A stretch of DNA of 5,944 bases from an uncultured Pseudomonadota bacterium (GCA_937915955.1 CALGIB010000959.1:1-5944), one strand, 5' to 3'. Shown: positions 1 through 5,761, numbered from the stretch's first letter. Numbers and translations are program-made. Notes: a model not told the origin generated them from the sequence alone.

Positions 1-32
1 GAGATCGAAGGCACCTGATCGCGCCCGCGGGA

Positions 33-1382
33 TCAGCCGCCCGTCTGAGCCCCCGTCTTGAAGGTGGCGTCCCGGACGAGCGGCTCAGACGAGCCCGAGA
101 CGACGACCTCGAAGGGCACCGTGCGCCCGAGCTCAGCGCCAGCCGGCATGCGCACGACCACGGGCACGCGCGCTGTGGCGCCGCTCTCGAGGTGGATCGG
201 CGGCACGATGACCTCGGCACCCTCGAGGCCCCGCACCTCGACGTGGAGCTCGACGGGCGCGGAGTCCCGGTTCTGAAGCGACATGAGGAAGGTGTTCCGC
301 GTCGCCCCGTCGGCGTCCACCGTGTACAGCGAGCCGTCGGCCCGCCGGATGTCCACGTCGAGCACCGTGTGCTGGCTGACGAGCACGATGAACGCCGTGG
401 CGATCACCGCAAGCAGTGTGCCGTATGCCACAGGCCGCACGGGGAAGCGCCTGGTCTCGAGGCCCAGATCCAGGGCCACCGTGGAGTAGCGGACCAGGTT
501 CTCCTTCCCGTACTTGCCCATGATGGGCTCGCAGGCGTCGATGCACTTCGCGCAGCCGATGCACTCGAGCTGGTAGCCGTCCCGGATGTCGATGCCCGTG
601 GGGCAGACGCTGACGCACTTGTTGCAGCCGATGCAGTCACCCAGATCGTCGGGAGCCTGCTTTCGACCTCGCTCCTTGCGAGGCTCACCCCGGCCCTTGT
701 CGTAGCCCACGGTCCAGCTCTGAGGGCCGGCGAGCACACCCTGGAAGCGGGCGTAGGGGCAGAGGTAGTTGCAGAACTGCTCGCGGAACCAGGCCATGTC
801 GAGGAAGCCGACGAAGGACAGGAAGCCCACCATCCCGTAGGCGCCCGAGCCGGCGTTCAGCGTCCACAGGGTCGGCGCGTCCACGAACCAGCTCACGAAG
901 GTCATCGAGACCGCCGTGGTGATCGCGAGGAAGGCGGCCCACTTTGCGCCCTTCTTCAGGATCTTGTTCGCGTCCCAGGGCTGCCGGTCGAGCGCCATGC
1001 GCTGCCCGCGGTTGCCCTCGATCCAGCGCTCGACGTTGTGGACGAAGGACTCGAGGAAGACCGTGTGCGGGCAGGCGTAGCCGCACCAGATGCGCCCGTA
1101 GAGGCTGGTCACCAGGAACAGCAGGAAGGCCGCGAACAGCAGCGTCAGGACCACGAGGATGGTGTCCTGGGGGCCGAAGATCGAGCCGAAGATATGCAGC
1201 TTTCGACCGGGAAGGTCCGCGAGCACGAGCTGCTGGCCGTCCGCGCGCAGCCAGGGCATCACGAAGAAGAACAGGTTCAGCACCAGGAAGGTCACCTTGC
1301 GGAGCGACTGGAACCGACCCTTGACCCAGAGCGGGTAGATGTAGCGCCGCGAGCCGTCTCGCAGGTTGATGTCCTGGGCCAA
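33..1382 (-). CDS. ccoG: CcoG/FixG/RdxA, cytochrome cbb3 oxidase accessory iron-sulfur protein
   Basis: This is a polytopic inner-membrane ferredoxin-like protein. CcoG from Rhodobacter capsulatus has been shown to reduce Cu(II) during copper delivery to cbb3 oxidase; that role is family knowledge. Numbered from the TTG at 1382 (449 aa), it has a conserved N-terminal RYIYPLWVKGRF segment and membrane spans near residues 30-45 and 72-95. A CGYACP motif (100-105) and a CNYLCP motif (204-209) follow. Two [4Fe-4S] clusters are visible: C250xxC253xxC256xxxC260P and C274xxC277xxC280xxxC284. A further span lies near 315-335 and the C-terminus is an Ig-like FixG domain. The frame stays open up to a GTG at 1430. 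I prefer the TTG because AGGAGG sits 7 bases ahead of it and a sigma-54 site lies between the two starts. No ccoNOQP, ccoH, ccoI or ccoS is visible beside it. The family call is near certain; the start is very likely. Confidence 0.95.
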   Translation of the reverse strand: MAQDINLRDGSRRYIYPLWVKGRFQSLRKVTFLVLNLFFFVMPWLRADGQQLVLADLPGRKLHIFGSIFGPQDTILVVLTLLFAAFLLFLVTSLYGRIWCGYACPHTVFLESFVHNVERWIEGNRGQRMALDRQPWDANKILKKGAKWAAFLAITTAVSMTFVSWFVDAPTLWTLNAGSGAYGMVGFLSFVGFLDMAWFREQFCNYLCPYARFQGVLAGPQSWTVGYDKGRGEPRKERGRKQAPDDLGDCIGCNKCVSVCPTGIDIRDGYQLECIGCAKCIDACEPIMGKYGKENLVRYSTVALDLGLETRRFPVRPVAYGTLLAVIATAFIVLVSQHTVLDVDIRRADGSLYTVDADGATRNTFLMSLQNRDSAPVELHVEVRGLEGAEVIVPPIHLESGATARVPVVVRMPAGAELGRTVPFEVVVSGSSEPLVRDATFKTGAQTGG

Positions 1383-1389
1383 AAGGGCG

Positions 1390-1395
1390 CCTCCT
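1390..1395 (-). promoter_or_regulatory. Strong Shine-Dalgarno that fixes the ccoG start
   Basis: On the minus strand AGGAGG runs from 1395 to 1390, with a 7-base spacer before the TTG at 1382-1380. It is the strongest ribosome-binding site in the window and pairs a perfect site with a weak start codon. It argues that the 16 extra codons up to the GTG at 1430 are not translated. Confidence 0.8.
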
Positions 1396-1409
1396 CGCCG
1401 GGCCCTATG

Positions 1410-1424
1410 GCAAGCCGCGTGCCA
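1410..1424 (-). promoter_or_regulatory. Predicted sigma-54 (RpoN) -24/-12 promoter of ccoG
   Basis: The minus strand reads TGGCAC, five bases, then TTGC, with the invariant GG and GC ten bases apart. This matches the established RpoN consensus (TGGCAC-N5-TTGC) at every listed base. Counting from the -12 element puts the transcription start near 1398. That leaves a leader of about 16 bases containing only the AGGAGG site before the TTG at 1382. The fit of promoter, leader, ribosome site and start codon supports the call. Transcription would need a bacterial enhancer-binding protein, whose binding site should lie upstream, inside the neighbouring lipoprotein gene; I could not identify it. Confidence 0.7.
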
Positions 1425-1437
1425 GCTCACGCCTGCG

Positions 1438-1454
1438 CCCGGTCAGCGACCGGG
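1438..1454 (-). repeat. Perfect 7-bp inverted repeat between the small lipoprotein gene and ccoG
   Basis: CCCGGTC and GACCGGG flank a 3-base loop, directly followed at 1452-1459 by the palindrome GGGGCCCC. The hairpin starts 7 bases after the lipoprotein stop and lies upstream of the sigma-54 site. No T-run follows on either strand, so it is not a classic intrinsic terminator. It could attenuate read-through, protect the 3' end of the upstream mRNA, or be chance in GC-rich DNA. Confidence 0.4.
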
Positions 1455-1460
1455 GCCCCC

Positions 1461-1769
1461 TCAGCGGGCGAAGGTGTCGCTCCCGCCGCTGACCGTCTCA
1501 CAGACGTCGCGACGACACAGCACATCCAGCGTCTGGGTGCAGTCCTGGGTGCAGGGCTCGGCCGAGCAGCCCTGCCCGCAGTCGACGGCCGTCTTTCCCT
1601 GGTAGGTGGCCAGGTGCTCGAGGCTCACCGCGGCGCAGGTGCAGCCCTGGTCACAGTCGGTCGCGACCACGGCGCAGTCCTCGTCGACCTGGCAGGACTG
1701 GTGGGCGTCCTGGATCTGAAGGGTGCAGACCGGGGACTCGCAGGCGAAGAGGAGGAGGAGCAGGCTCAC
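1461..1769 (-). CDS. Small cysteine-rich lipoprotein of unknown function
   Basis: This 102-residue protein starts at GTG. The GTG overlaps the stop of the upstream esterase gene (GTGA, 4 bases), which implies translational coupling; a weak GGGA lies 7 bases ahead. It opens with MSLLLLLFAC, a minimal hydrophobic stretch ending in a lipobox-like LFAC, so Cys10 is the predicted lipid-modified residue and the protein is probably exported and anchored. Twelve further cysteines (15, 26, 32, 39, 43, 45, 64, 68, 73, 77, 85, 90) suggest up to six disulfides outside the cytoplasm. The pattern CxxDxDC near 26-32 recurs in small secreted proteins of Myxococcota, as I recall them. No catalytic motif is seen. 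The signal peptide is unusually short and lacks a basic residue, which is the main doubt. Function is unknown; coupling suggests work with the esterase. Confidence 0.75.
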   Translation of the reverse strand: MSLLLLLFACESPVCTLQIQDAHQSCQVDEDCAVVATDCDQGCTCAAVSLEHLATYQGKTAVDCGQGCSAEPCTQDCTQTLDVLCRRDVCETVSGGSDTFAR

Positions 1770-2623
1770 TGGGGCATCCCACAGAAGTCGGGGTAGGCGT
1801 CGCCGTTCAAGCTGACGGTCTCGGTCCCCCAGGGGTGGTCCTGGAAGAACCGGATGGTGTACTCGGTGCCGCCCGGAGGGAGGTTGTGTCCGTCGTCATG
1901 GACGCAGTGGGCGACGCTGTGACCGTCCTCGATCAGCGCCTCGGACAGATCGGTGCTGGCCAGCGCGAAGCTGAGTCCGTTGTACAGGTCGCTGGGGCCA
2001 CCCCAGGTGATCAGGACCGGGAGGTCGCGCTCCGGCGTCGTGTAGGGCTGGAAGGGCTGGGTGCCGCCCGAGAGCGGGGCGGCCGAGGCCAGCACGGTGC
2101 TGCGGTTCATGAGGAGGTAGGTGGTCCACAGGCCGCCGGCGCTCATCCCGGTCGAGTGGACGCGGTTCAGGTCGACCTGGTAGGTCTCGTGCAGGCAGGA
2201 CAGCAGGTCATCGAAGAGCTGCAGGTCCGGCGTGGGGTCGTCACCCTCGACGAAGGGCCACTCGAAGGGCTCGTCGTCGCGGCTGTCGGGCGCGATCACG
2301 ATGAAGCCGGCGTCCGTGGCCAGCTCGAGCTCCTGGTAGCGCAGGCCCTGGTTGGCGCTGCCCCCCAGCCAGTGCCAGTTGAACCAGACCGGGGCGCCGA
2401 CGGGGTCGGCCGGCAGGCGCACCAGCACCTTGCGCGTGTAGCCAGCGGACTCGAAGTCCGTCTTGTCGCCGAAGGCCGGGCAGGTCCCGGCGTAGGCGGC
2501 GGGGGTAGGCGGCTGAGGGCCCAGGGACTCGGAGTCCACGCTGTCGTGGGGGGTTCCATCTCCGGGGTCGGTCCCGACACAGGCAAGGGCGAGCAGCAGC
2601 ATGTGGCCTCCGGCAGCCTTCAT
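1766..2623 (-). CDS. Lipoprotein alpha/beta-hydrolase, PHB-depolymerase/LpqC-type esterase
   Basis: From the ATG at 2623 this is a 285-residue predicted surface or periplasmic esterase. The N-terminus MKAAGGHMLLLALAC ends in a lipobox (LALAC), with Cys15 as the lipid-modified residue. A Ser/Asp/Pro-rich linker (17-42) follows. The catalytic domain shows an oxyanion-loop region HWLGGS (84-89), a GxSxGG nucleophile elbow GMSAGG (159-164, Ser161), a probable acid Asp212 in GGPSD, and a probable base His246 in HDDGH. Family members cleave polyhydroxyalkanoates or feruloyl and other aryl esters; the substrate cannot be read here. GAGG stands 5 bases before this ATG. A second ATG at 2602, with GGAGG 4 bases ahead, would give an even shorter signal peptide. 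The frame also stays open upstream to 2698, but that extension is basic and overlaps the divergent glycosyltransferase remnant, so it is unlikely. The 3' end overlaps the cysteine-rich lipoprotein gene. Confidence 0.85.
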   Translation of the reverse strand: MKAAGGHMLLLALACVGTDPGDGTPHDSVDSESLGPQPPTPAAYAGTCPAFGDKTDFESAGYTRKVLVRLPADPVGAPVWFNWHWLGGSANQGLRYQELELATDAGFIVIAPDSRDDEPFEWPFVEGDDPTPDLQLFDDLLSCLHETYQVDLNRVHSTGMSAGGLWTTYLLMNRSTVLASAAPLSGGTQPFQPYTTPERDLPVLITWGGPSDLYNGLSFALASTDLSEALIEDGHSVAHCVHDDGHNLPPGGTEYTIRFFQDHPWGTETVSLNGDAYPDFCGMPQ

Positions 2624-2682
2624 AGCTCCCTCGGTGAGGCTCCGCGATAGGCGCTTGGGTGGGGGGCGCTCGACGGCTCTGA

Positions 2683-3171
2683 CGCTGGCAGCGCCCATTG
2701 GCGGTCTTCCTGGGCCTCGGCCTGCTCAGCTACCACCTCTACGTGGCCAAGGTCGGCGCCGACTTCATGCACGGCCGCTTCTTCGGGGTCACTCTGCCCC
2801 TGTGGCTGGTGCTCGCTCAGCTGGGCCTCGGGCGGCGGGTCTGGCCGCTGGCCCTGCTGGGCGCGACGGTCTCCGGACAGCCGATCGTAGGGCCCGAGGT
2901 GCACCGCTGGAACATCACCGCCGAGGCCCGGGCCTTCGCCACCTCGGGCATCGGGATGGTGGGCTTCTACTCGCGCCTGCGCGGGATCGACGTGCTGGGC
3001 CTCGCCGACCCGAAGACCGCCCGCCGGCGGGTGGGCAAGCGGGGCATGCCCGGCCACGAGAAGACGGCGCGACTGGAGCACCTGCGCAAGCAAGGCGTGC
3101 TGCTGCTCCGCTACCAGCACGCGCCCGAGAGGTGGCTGCCCGCGACCCCTCGATCCGCACTCGCCCGATGA
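2683..3171 (+). pseudogene. C-terminal remnant of a GT39/AftB-like membrane glycosyltransferase
   Basis: The open stretch begins right after an in-frame TGA (2680-2682). It can only start at a TTG (2698) with no ribosome site, giving 157 residues. Two hydrophobic segments (about 3-18 and 29-57) flank VGADFMHGRFFG (19-30). Downstream come GIGMVGFYSRL (84-94), DVLGLADPKTAR (98-109) and PGHEK (118-122). This order resembles the C-terminal third of polyprenyl-phosphate-sugar-dependent glycosyltransferases such as mycobacterial AftB, which are about 550-650 residues long. The N-terminal membrane and catalytic part is absent: the opposite-strand esterase gene occupies that space. The stretch between VHRWN and FATSG also looks short for the family, by memory only. 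It may be a decayed gene, a rearrangement scar or an assembly join. A short functional protein is less likely. The last 4 bases overlap the next frame as ATGA. Confidence 0.6.
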
Positions 3172-3404
3172 AGCTGACCGTGCACCGCTGGGAGCAGGAC
3201 CTGGACCTGCGCACGGTCGAGGAGCTCGAGACCTACCTGGCCTTCCTGGAGGCCCGCTGCTTCCCCTTCAACCCGGGCTCGGGCGAGGACCGCATCCGCG
3301 CCCGCGTCGAGGCGCTCCTCGAGCAGACCGCCCCGTCCGATCAGCCCTGGGGGGCGAGCCTCCCCGATCCCAGGTATATCCACACAGATGCTGACCGCAG
3401 GTGA
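3168..3404 (+). CDS. 78-residue protein of unknown function, or frameshifted glycosyltransferase tail
   Basis: The ATG at 3168 overlaps the stop of the glycosyltransferase remnant as ATGA, and the 3' end runs 17 bases into the peroxiredoxin-like gene. Codons are strongly GC-ending until about residue 68, so the frame is really coding. The protein is soluble and charged: MKLTVHRWEQDLDLRTVEEL opens it, followed by a probable helix (18-29), one cysteine in ARCFPF, and a second probable helix (42-55). I recognise no domain. No good Shine-Dalgarno precedes it, so translation would rely on coupling. The same frame is open far upstream of the ATG. It may therefore be the true C-terminal end of the glycosyltransferase, shifted out of frame near 3125-3165; AftB-type proteins normally continue well beyond the GHEK motif. 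I cannot decide between the two. Confidence 0.6.
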   Translation: MKLTVHRWEQDLDLRTVEELETYLAFLEARCFPFNPGSGEDRIRARVEALLEQTAPSDQPWGASLPDPRYIHTDADRR

Positions 3405-3930
3405 GACGGCCCCCGCCTTCGACAAGCAGCCCGTGTTCGGGCTGCGCGTGCAGGTTCCGCCCAGGCGCTACCCCCAGGTCGTGTGCTTCGTTCGAGGCCT
3501 GTCGTCCCCGTTTTCGCGCGAGGCGCTGGCCCTGCTCCAGGCGGCCTGGCCCCGCTTCGACGTGCTGGGCTTCGGCGTGCTGGCCGTCACCAGCTCCGAG
3601 CTGAAGGCAGCCCAGGACTTCGTGCCCCGACACCACATGCTCTTCCCGCTGATCGTGGATCCCTCACGCGAGCTGTTCTCGAGCTTTCAGGTCGGCGGCG
3701 ACAAGGCCCTGATCGGCACGCTCCGAGGCCTGGCGATGGGGGGAGCGCGCCAGGCGGTCCGGGCCTTGCGCCACGGACACGGCGCGCTGGAGCGAGGGCA
3801 GCTGCAGCTGCCGGCCGAGTTCGTGATCGCACCGGACGGACGGCTGCTCTACGCGCACTACGGCGAAGCGGTCACCGACCTGCCCGACGTCGACGCCCTC
3901 CTGGAGGCGGCTCAGTCTTGGTCGGCCTGA
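3388..3930 (+). CDS. Peroxiredoxin-like (AhpC/TSA, thioredoxin-fold) protein lacking the active-site cysteines
   Basis: This 180-residue cytoplasmic protein has no signal peptide. The N-terminus MLTAGETAPAF matches the G-x-x-A-P-x-F entry of AhpC/TSA proteins. A beta strand QVVCFVRG (30-37) runs into LSSPFSREALALLQ (38-51), where peroxiredoxin-like relatives carry CPxC or CPFC. It continues with FGVLAVTSS, FPLIVDPSRELFSSFQVG (a typical LxDxxxxxxxxFG region), and a C-terminal AEFVIAPDGRLLYAHYG. Both expected cysteines are serines (Ser40, Ser43), and the only cysteine in the protein is Cys33 in the strand before the loop. Classical peroxidase or disulfide chemistry is therefore unlikely; a binding or chaperone role is possible. 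The start lacks a good ribosome site and overlaps the 78-residue frame by 17 bases. The 3' end overlaps the lipoprotein gene by 13 bases. Confidence 0.85.
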   Translation: MLTAGETAPAFDKQPVFGLRVQVPPRRYPQVVCFVRGLSSPFSREALALLQAAWPRFDVLGFGVLAVTSSELKAAQDFVPRHHMLFPLIVDPSRELFSSFQVGGDKALIGTLRGLAMGGARQAVRALRHGHGALERGQLQLPAEFVIAPDGRLLYAHYGEAVTDLPDVDALLEAAQSWSA

Positions 3931-4835
3931 CCCTGCTGCTGGCTTGCGCGGCGCCCGAGCGCTCGGGCGAGCTGCCCTCGCACGCCCTGGCGGTGGTCCT
4001 GTTCGAGGACGGCCAACAGGCCAGCCTGCTCGTCGAGCTGGAGCGCCCAGGACGGCCTCCGGTGGTGCGAGGCGCAGAGGGCGCCCTGCTGTTCGAAGAC
4101 GGCCACGCCATCGCGGTGGAGGCTTCCACGCTGCCCGCGGTCGGCGAGGTGCACGAGCCCGGCCCCGGCGAAGGCTTCCGGCTGTCCCTGGTCGAGGACC
4201 GCGTCGAGCTCAGCCTGCCCCTGGCCGCTGAGCCGATCGTCCTGGCCGAGGGAGTGCGCGAGCTGCTGGCCGCGCAGCTCCTGCACGAGCCCCCCGACCC
4301 CGGTCCCTTCCGCCGCATCGCCTCGCTCGAGGCCACCCAGCGCCCCGCCCGCATCGACGGCGTGCTGGACGAGTGGGACGGCCGCGCGCTGGCCGTTCAG
4401 ACCTCGGCCGATGTGCAGAGCGGCGAGGGCAGCTGGACCGGCGCCCGCGACGCCAGCTTCGGCGTGGCCGCGCGCCTGCACCATGAGCGCATCAGCCTGG
4501 GCATCCGAGTCCGCGACGACGAGCTGAGGGAGGGACAGGATCGCCTCGAGCTGTTGATCCCCGGCCAGGGGACGGTGGCGATCCCGATGCAGGACGCCGG
4601 CCGCTGCGAGGCGCCCGAGGGCTGGGAGTGTGAGTTCGTGCCCGCCGTGGACTTCGGCACCGGCCTGGAGCTCAGCTTCCCCGACGAGCGAGCGGAGCGC
4701 AGCCAGCAGCTGGACATCGTGCTGCGCTATGTCGACGTGGACGCCGGCCAGCCCGCCACCGTGCTGGCGACGGCGCCCAGCGCGGATCTGGTGGCCCGCT
4801 TCCGGCCCGAGTTCAGCCTGACCCGCGGCCTTTAG
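3918..4835 (+). CDS. Lipoprotein with C-terminal CBM9/DOMON-like beta domain
   Basis: From the TTG at 3918 this is 305 residues, overlapping the peroxiredoxin-like gene by 13 bases. GGAGG at 3903-3907 lies 10 bases ahead. The N-terminus MVGLTLLLAC ends in a lipobox (LLAC, Cys10), so it is predicted to be exported and lipid-anchored. Residues 20-125 form a beta-rich, acidic region of no recognised family that contains LFEDG twice (28-32 and 58-62). From about 134 to the end, RIDGVLDEWDG (145-155), DASFGVAARL (178-187) and RISLGIRVRDDEL (191-203) match the layout of CBM9-like carbohydrate-binding domains, with strands starting IDGxLDEW and ending VxDD. Sugar binding is an inference from the fold. 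The frame is open further upstream, but that is a shadow of the neighbouring gene. TTG is the only start that puts a hydrophobic stretch at the N-terminus. Confidence 0.8.
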   Translation: MVGLTLLLACAAPERSGELPSHALAVVLFEDGQQASLLVELERPGRPPVVRGAEGALLFEDGHAIAVEASTLPAVGEVHEPGPGEGFRLSLVEDRVELSLPLAAEPIVLAEGVRELLAAQLLHEPPDPGPFRRIASLEATQRPARIDGVLDEWDGRALAVQTSADVQSGEGSWTGARDASFGVAARLHHERISLGIRVRDDELREGQDRLELLIPGQGTVAIPMQDAGRCEAPEGWECEFVPAVDFGTGLELSFPDERAERSQQLDIVLRYVDVDAGQPATVLATAPSADLVARFRPEFSLTRGL

Positions 4836-4840
4836 CGTGG

Positions 4841-5761
4841 CTACCAGCGGCCGGGCCCCAGCGGCTCCGGGGCGAAGAGCAGGATGAGCACCAGGACGAC
4901 GCCGTACAGCACGCCCGTCGCGATGGTCGGCAGGTCCCGCACGAGCAGGTGGCTGGGGTCGCCGTCCTCGCCCTTCTGGACCAGGTAGATGAAGCGAAAG
5001 ACGCCGTAGAGCGGGAAGGGCACGGTCAGCACGAGCAGGGGGTTCGGCGAGCCCAGCACCGTGTAGAGCGCGTAGCTGATGATGGTGCCCGAGCTCGTGA
5101 TGGCCTGGAACTCGTCGAGCATCGAGGTGGTGTACTCGGCCAGGTTCTTGCGGTGCTCGCCCGCCTTGCCCGAGAGCACGACCAGCTCGCCGCGGCGCTT
5201 GTTGAAGCCTAGGAACAGGGCCAGGAAGCCGGCGCAGAGGATGAGCCAGGGGCTGATCCACACCCCGATGGCCACCGCCCCGGCCACGGCCCGGAACAGG
5301 AAGCCGAAGCTGATCATCATGATGTCGAGGATGACCTGCTGCTTGCCCCACAGCGTGTAGAGCATCGTGTTCGCGAAGTAGGTCAGCGCGACCGCCGCGA
5401 ACCAGGGATCCAGGAACCAGGCGGCCACCATGCCGACGACGAAGACGGCGAAGGCCTCTGCCCAGGCCAGGCCCACCGGAAGCGCCCCCGAGGCGATGGG
5501 CCGCTGTCGCTTGCGCGGGTGCTTGGCGTCGGCCTCGCGATCCAGGACGTCGTTGATGATGTAGCCGGTGCTGCTGACGAGGCAGAAGGCCCCGATGCCC
5601 CAGGCCGCGCGCAGCACCGAGTCCCAGTTCTTGAACTCGAGCGAGAAGAACAGGGCGGCGAGCAGGAAGACCTGCTTGGACCACTGCGTCGGTCGCAGGG
5701 CCTTGACGACGGCGACGGGGAGCGAGTCCTTCGCGACGGGCTCAGCCAGCTCCTGGCTCAC
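4841..5761 (-). CDS. UbiA-family decaprenyl-phosphate phosphoribosyltransferase
   Basis: This 306-residue polytopic membrane enzyme belongs to the UbiA superfamily. The first Asp-rich motif NDVLDREADAKHP (70-82), followed by KRQRPIASG (84-92), and the second motif YTLWGKQQVILDIMMIS (135-151, with Lys140 and Asp146) match decaprenyl-phosphate phosphoribosyltransferase (DPPR synthase, Rv3806c type). The N-terminal RPTQWSKQVF (23-32) fits too. Family members transfer 5-phosphoribosyl from PRPP to a polyprenyl phosphate, the first committed step to polyprenyl-phospho-arabinose or -ribose. About eight to nine hydrophobic spans are visible, and the length equals the family norm. The GTG start overlaps the upstream stop (GTGA), and GGAG at 5772-5769 lies 7 bases ahead. 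No epimerase gene (DprE1/DprE2) is in the window. A related UbiA with another acceptor is possible, but the motifs favour this call. Confidence 0.9.
   Translation of the reverse strand: MSQELAEPVAKDSLPVAVVKALRPTQWSKQVFLLAALFFSLEFKNWDSVLRAAWGIGAFCLVSSTGYIINDVLDREADAKHPRKRQRPIASGALPVGLAWAEAFAVFVVGMVAAWFLDPWFAAVALTYFANTMLYTLWGKQQVILDIMMISFGFLFRAVAGAVAIGVWISPWLILCAGFLALFLGFNKRRGELVVLSGKAGEHRKNLAEYTTSMLDEFQAITSSGTIISYALYTVLGSPNPLLVLTVPFPLYGVFRFIYLVQKGEDGDPSHLLVRDLPTIATGVLYGVVLVLILLFAPEPLGPGRW

Noticed and set aside
1..18. Possible 3' end of a converging plus-strand gene (EIEGT then TGA)
   Set aside because: Only five codons are visible, so a real gene tail cannot be told from chance.
24..31. Palindrome CCCGCGGG after the ccoG stop as a terminator
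   Set aside because: It has no loop and no T-run, and an 8-base GC palindrome is expected by chance at this GC content.
192..1796. A 534-codon open plus-strand frame
   Set aside because: It lies antisense to ccoG and the cysteine-rich lipoprotein gene, has a low-complexity composition typical of a GC-rich shadow frame, and shows no domain.
2682..2693. Small CGCTGGCAGCG inverted repeat at the break point of the glycosyltransferase remnant
   Set aside because: A 4-bp stem is too short to be evidence for a recombination site.
2624..2697. Promoters for the divergent esterase and plus-strand operon
   Set aside because: No convincing -35/-10 or -24/-12 pair is visible on either strand.
4826..4853. 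Short inverted repeat around the convergent stops (CGGCC and GGCCG) as a bidirectional terminator
   Set aside because: The stem is only 5 bp with an 18-base loop and no T-run, so it is not supported.
3912..5684. A 590-codon open minus-strand frame
   Set aside because: It runs antisense to the lipoprotein gene and out of frame through the UbiA-type gene, and its Arg/Gly/Ala-rich translation is a compositional artefact.
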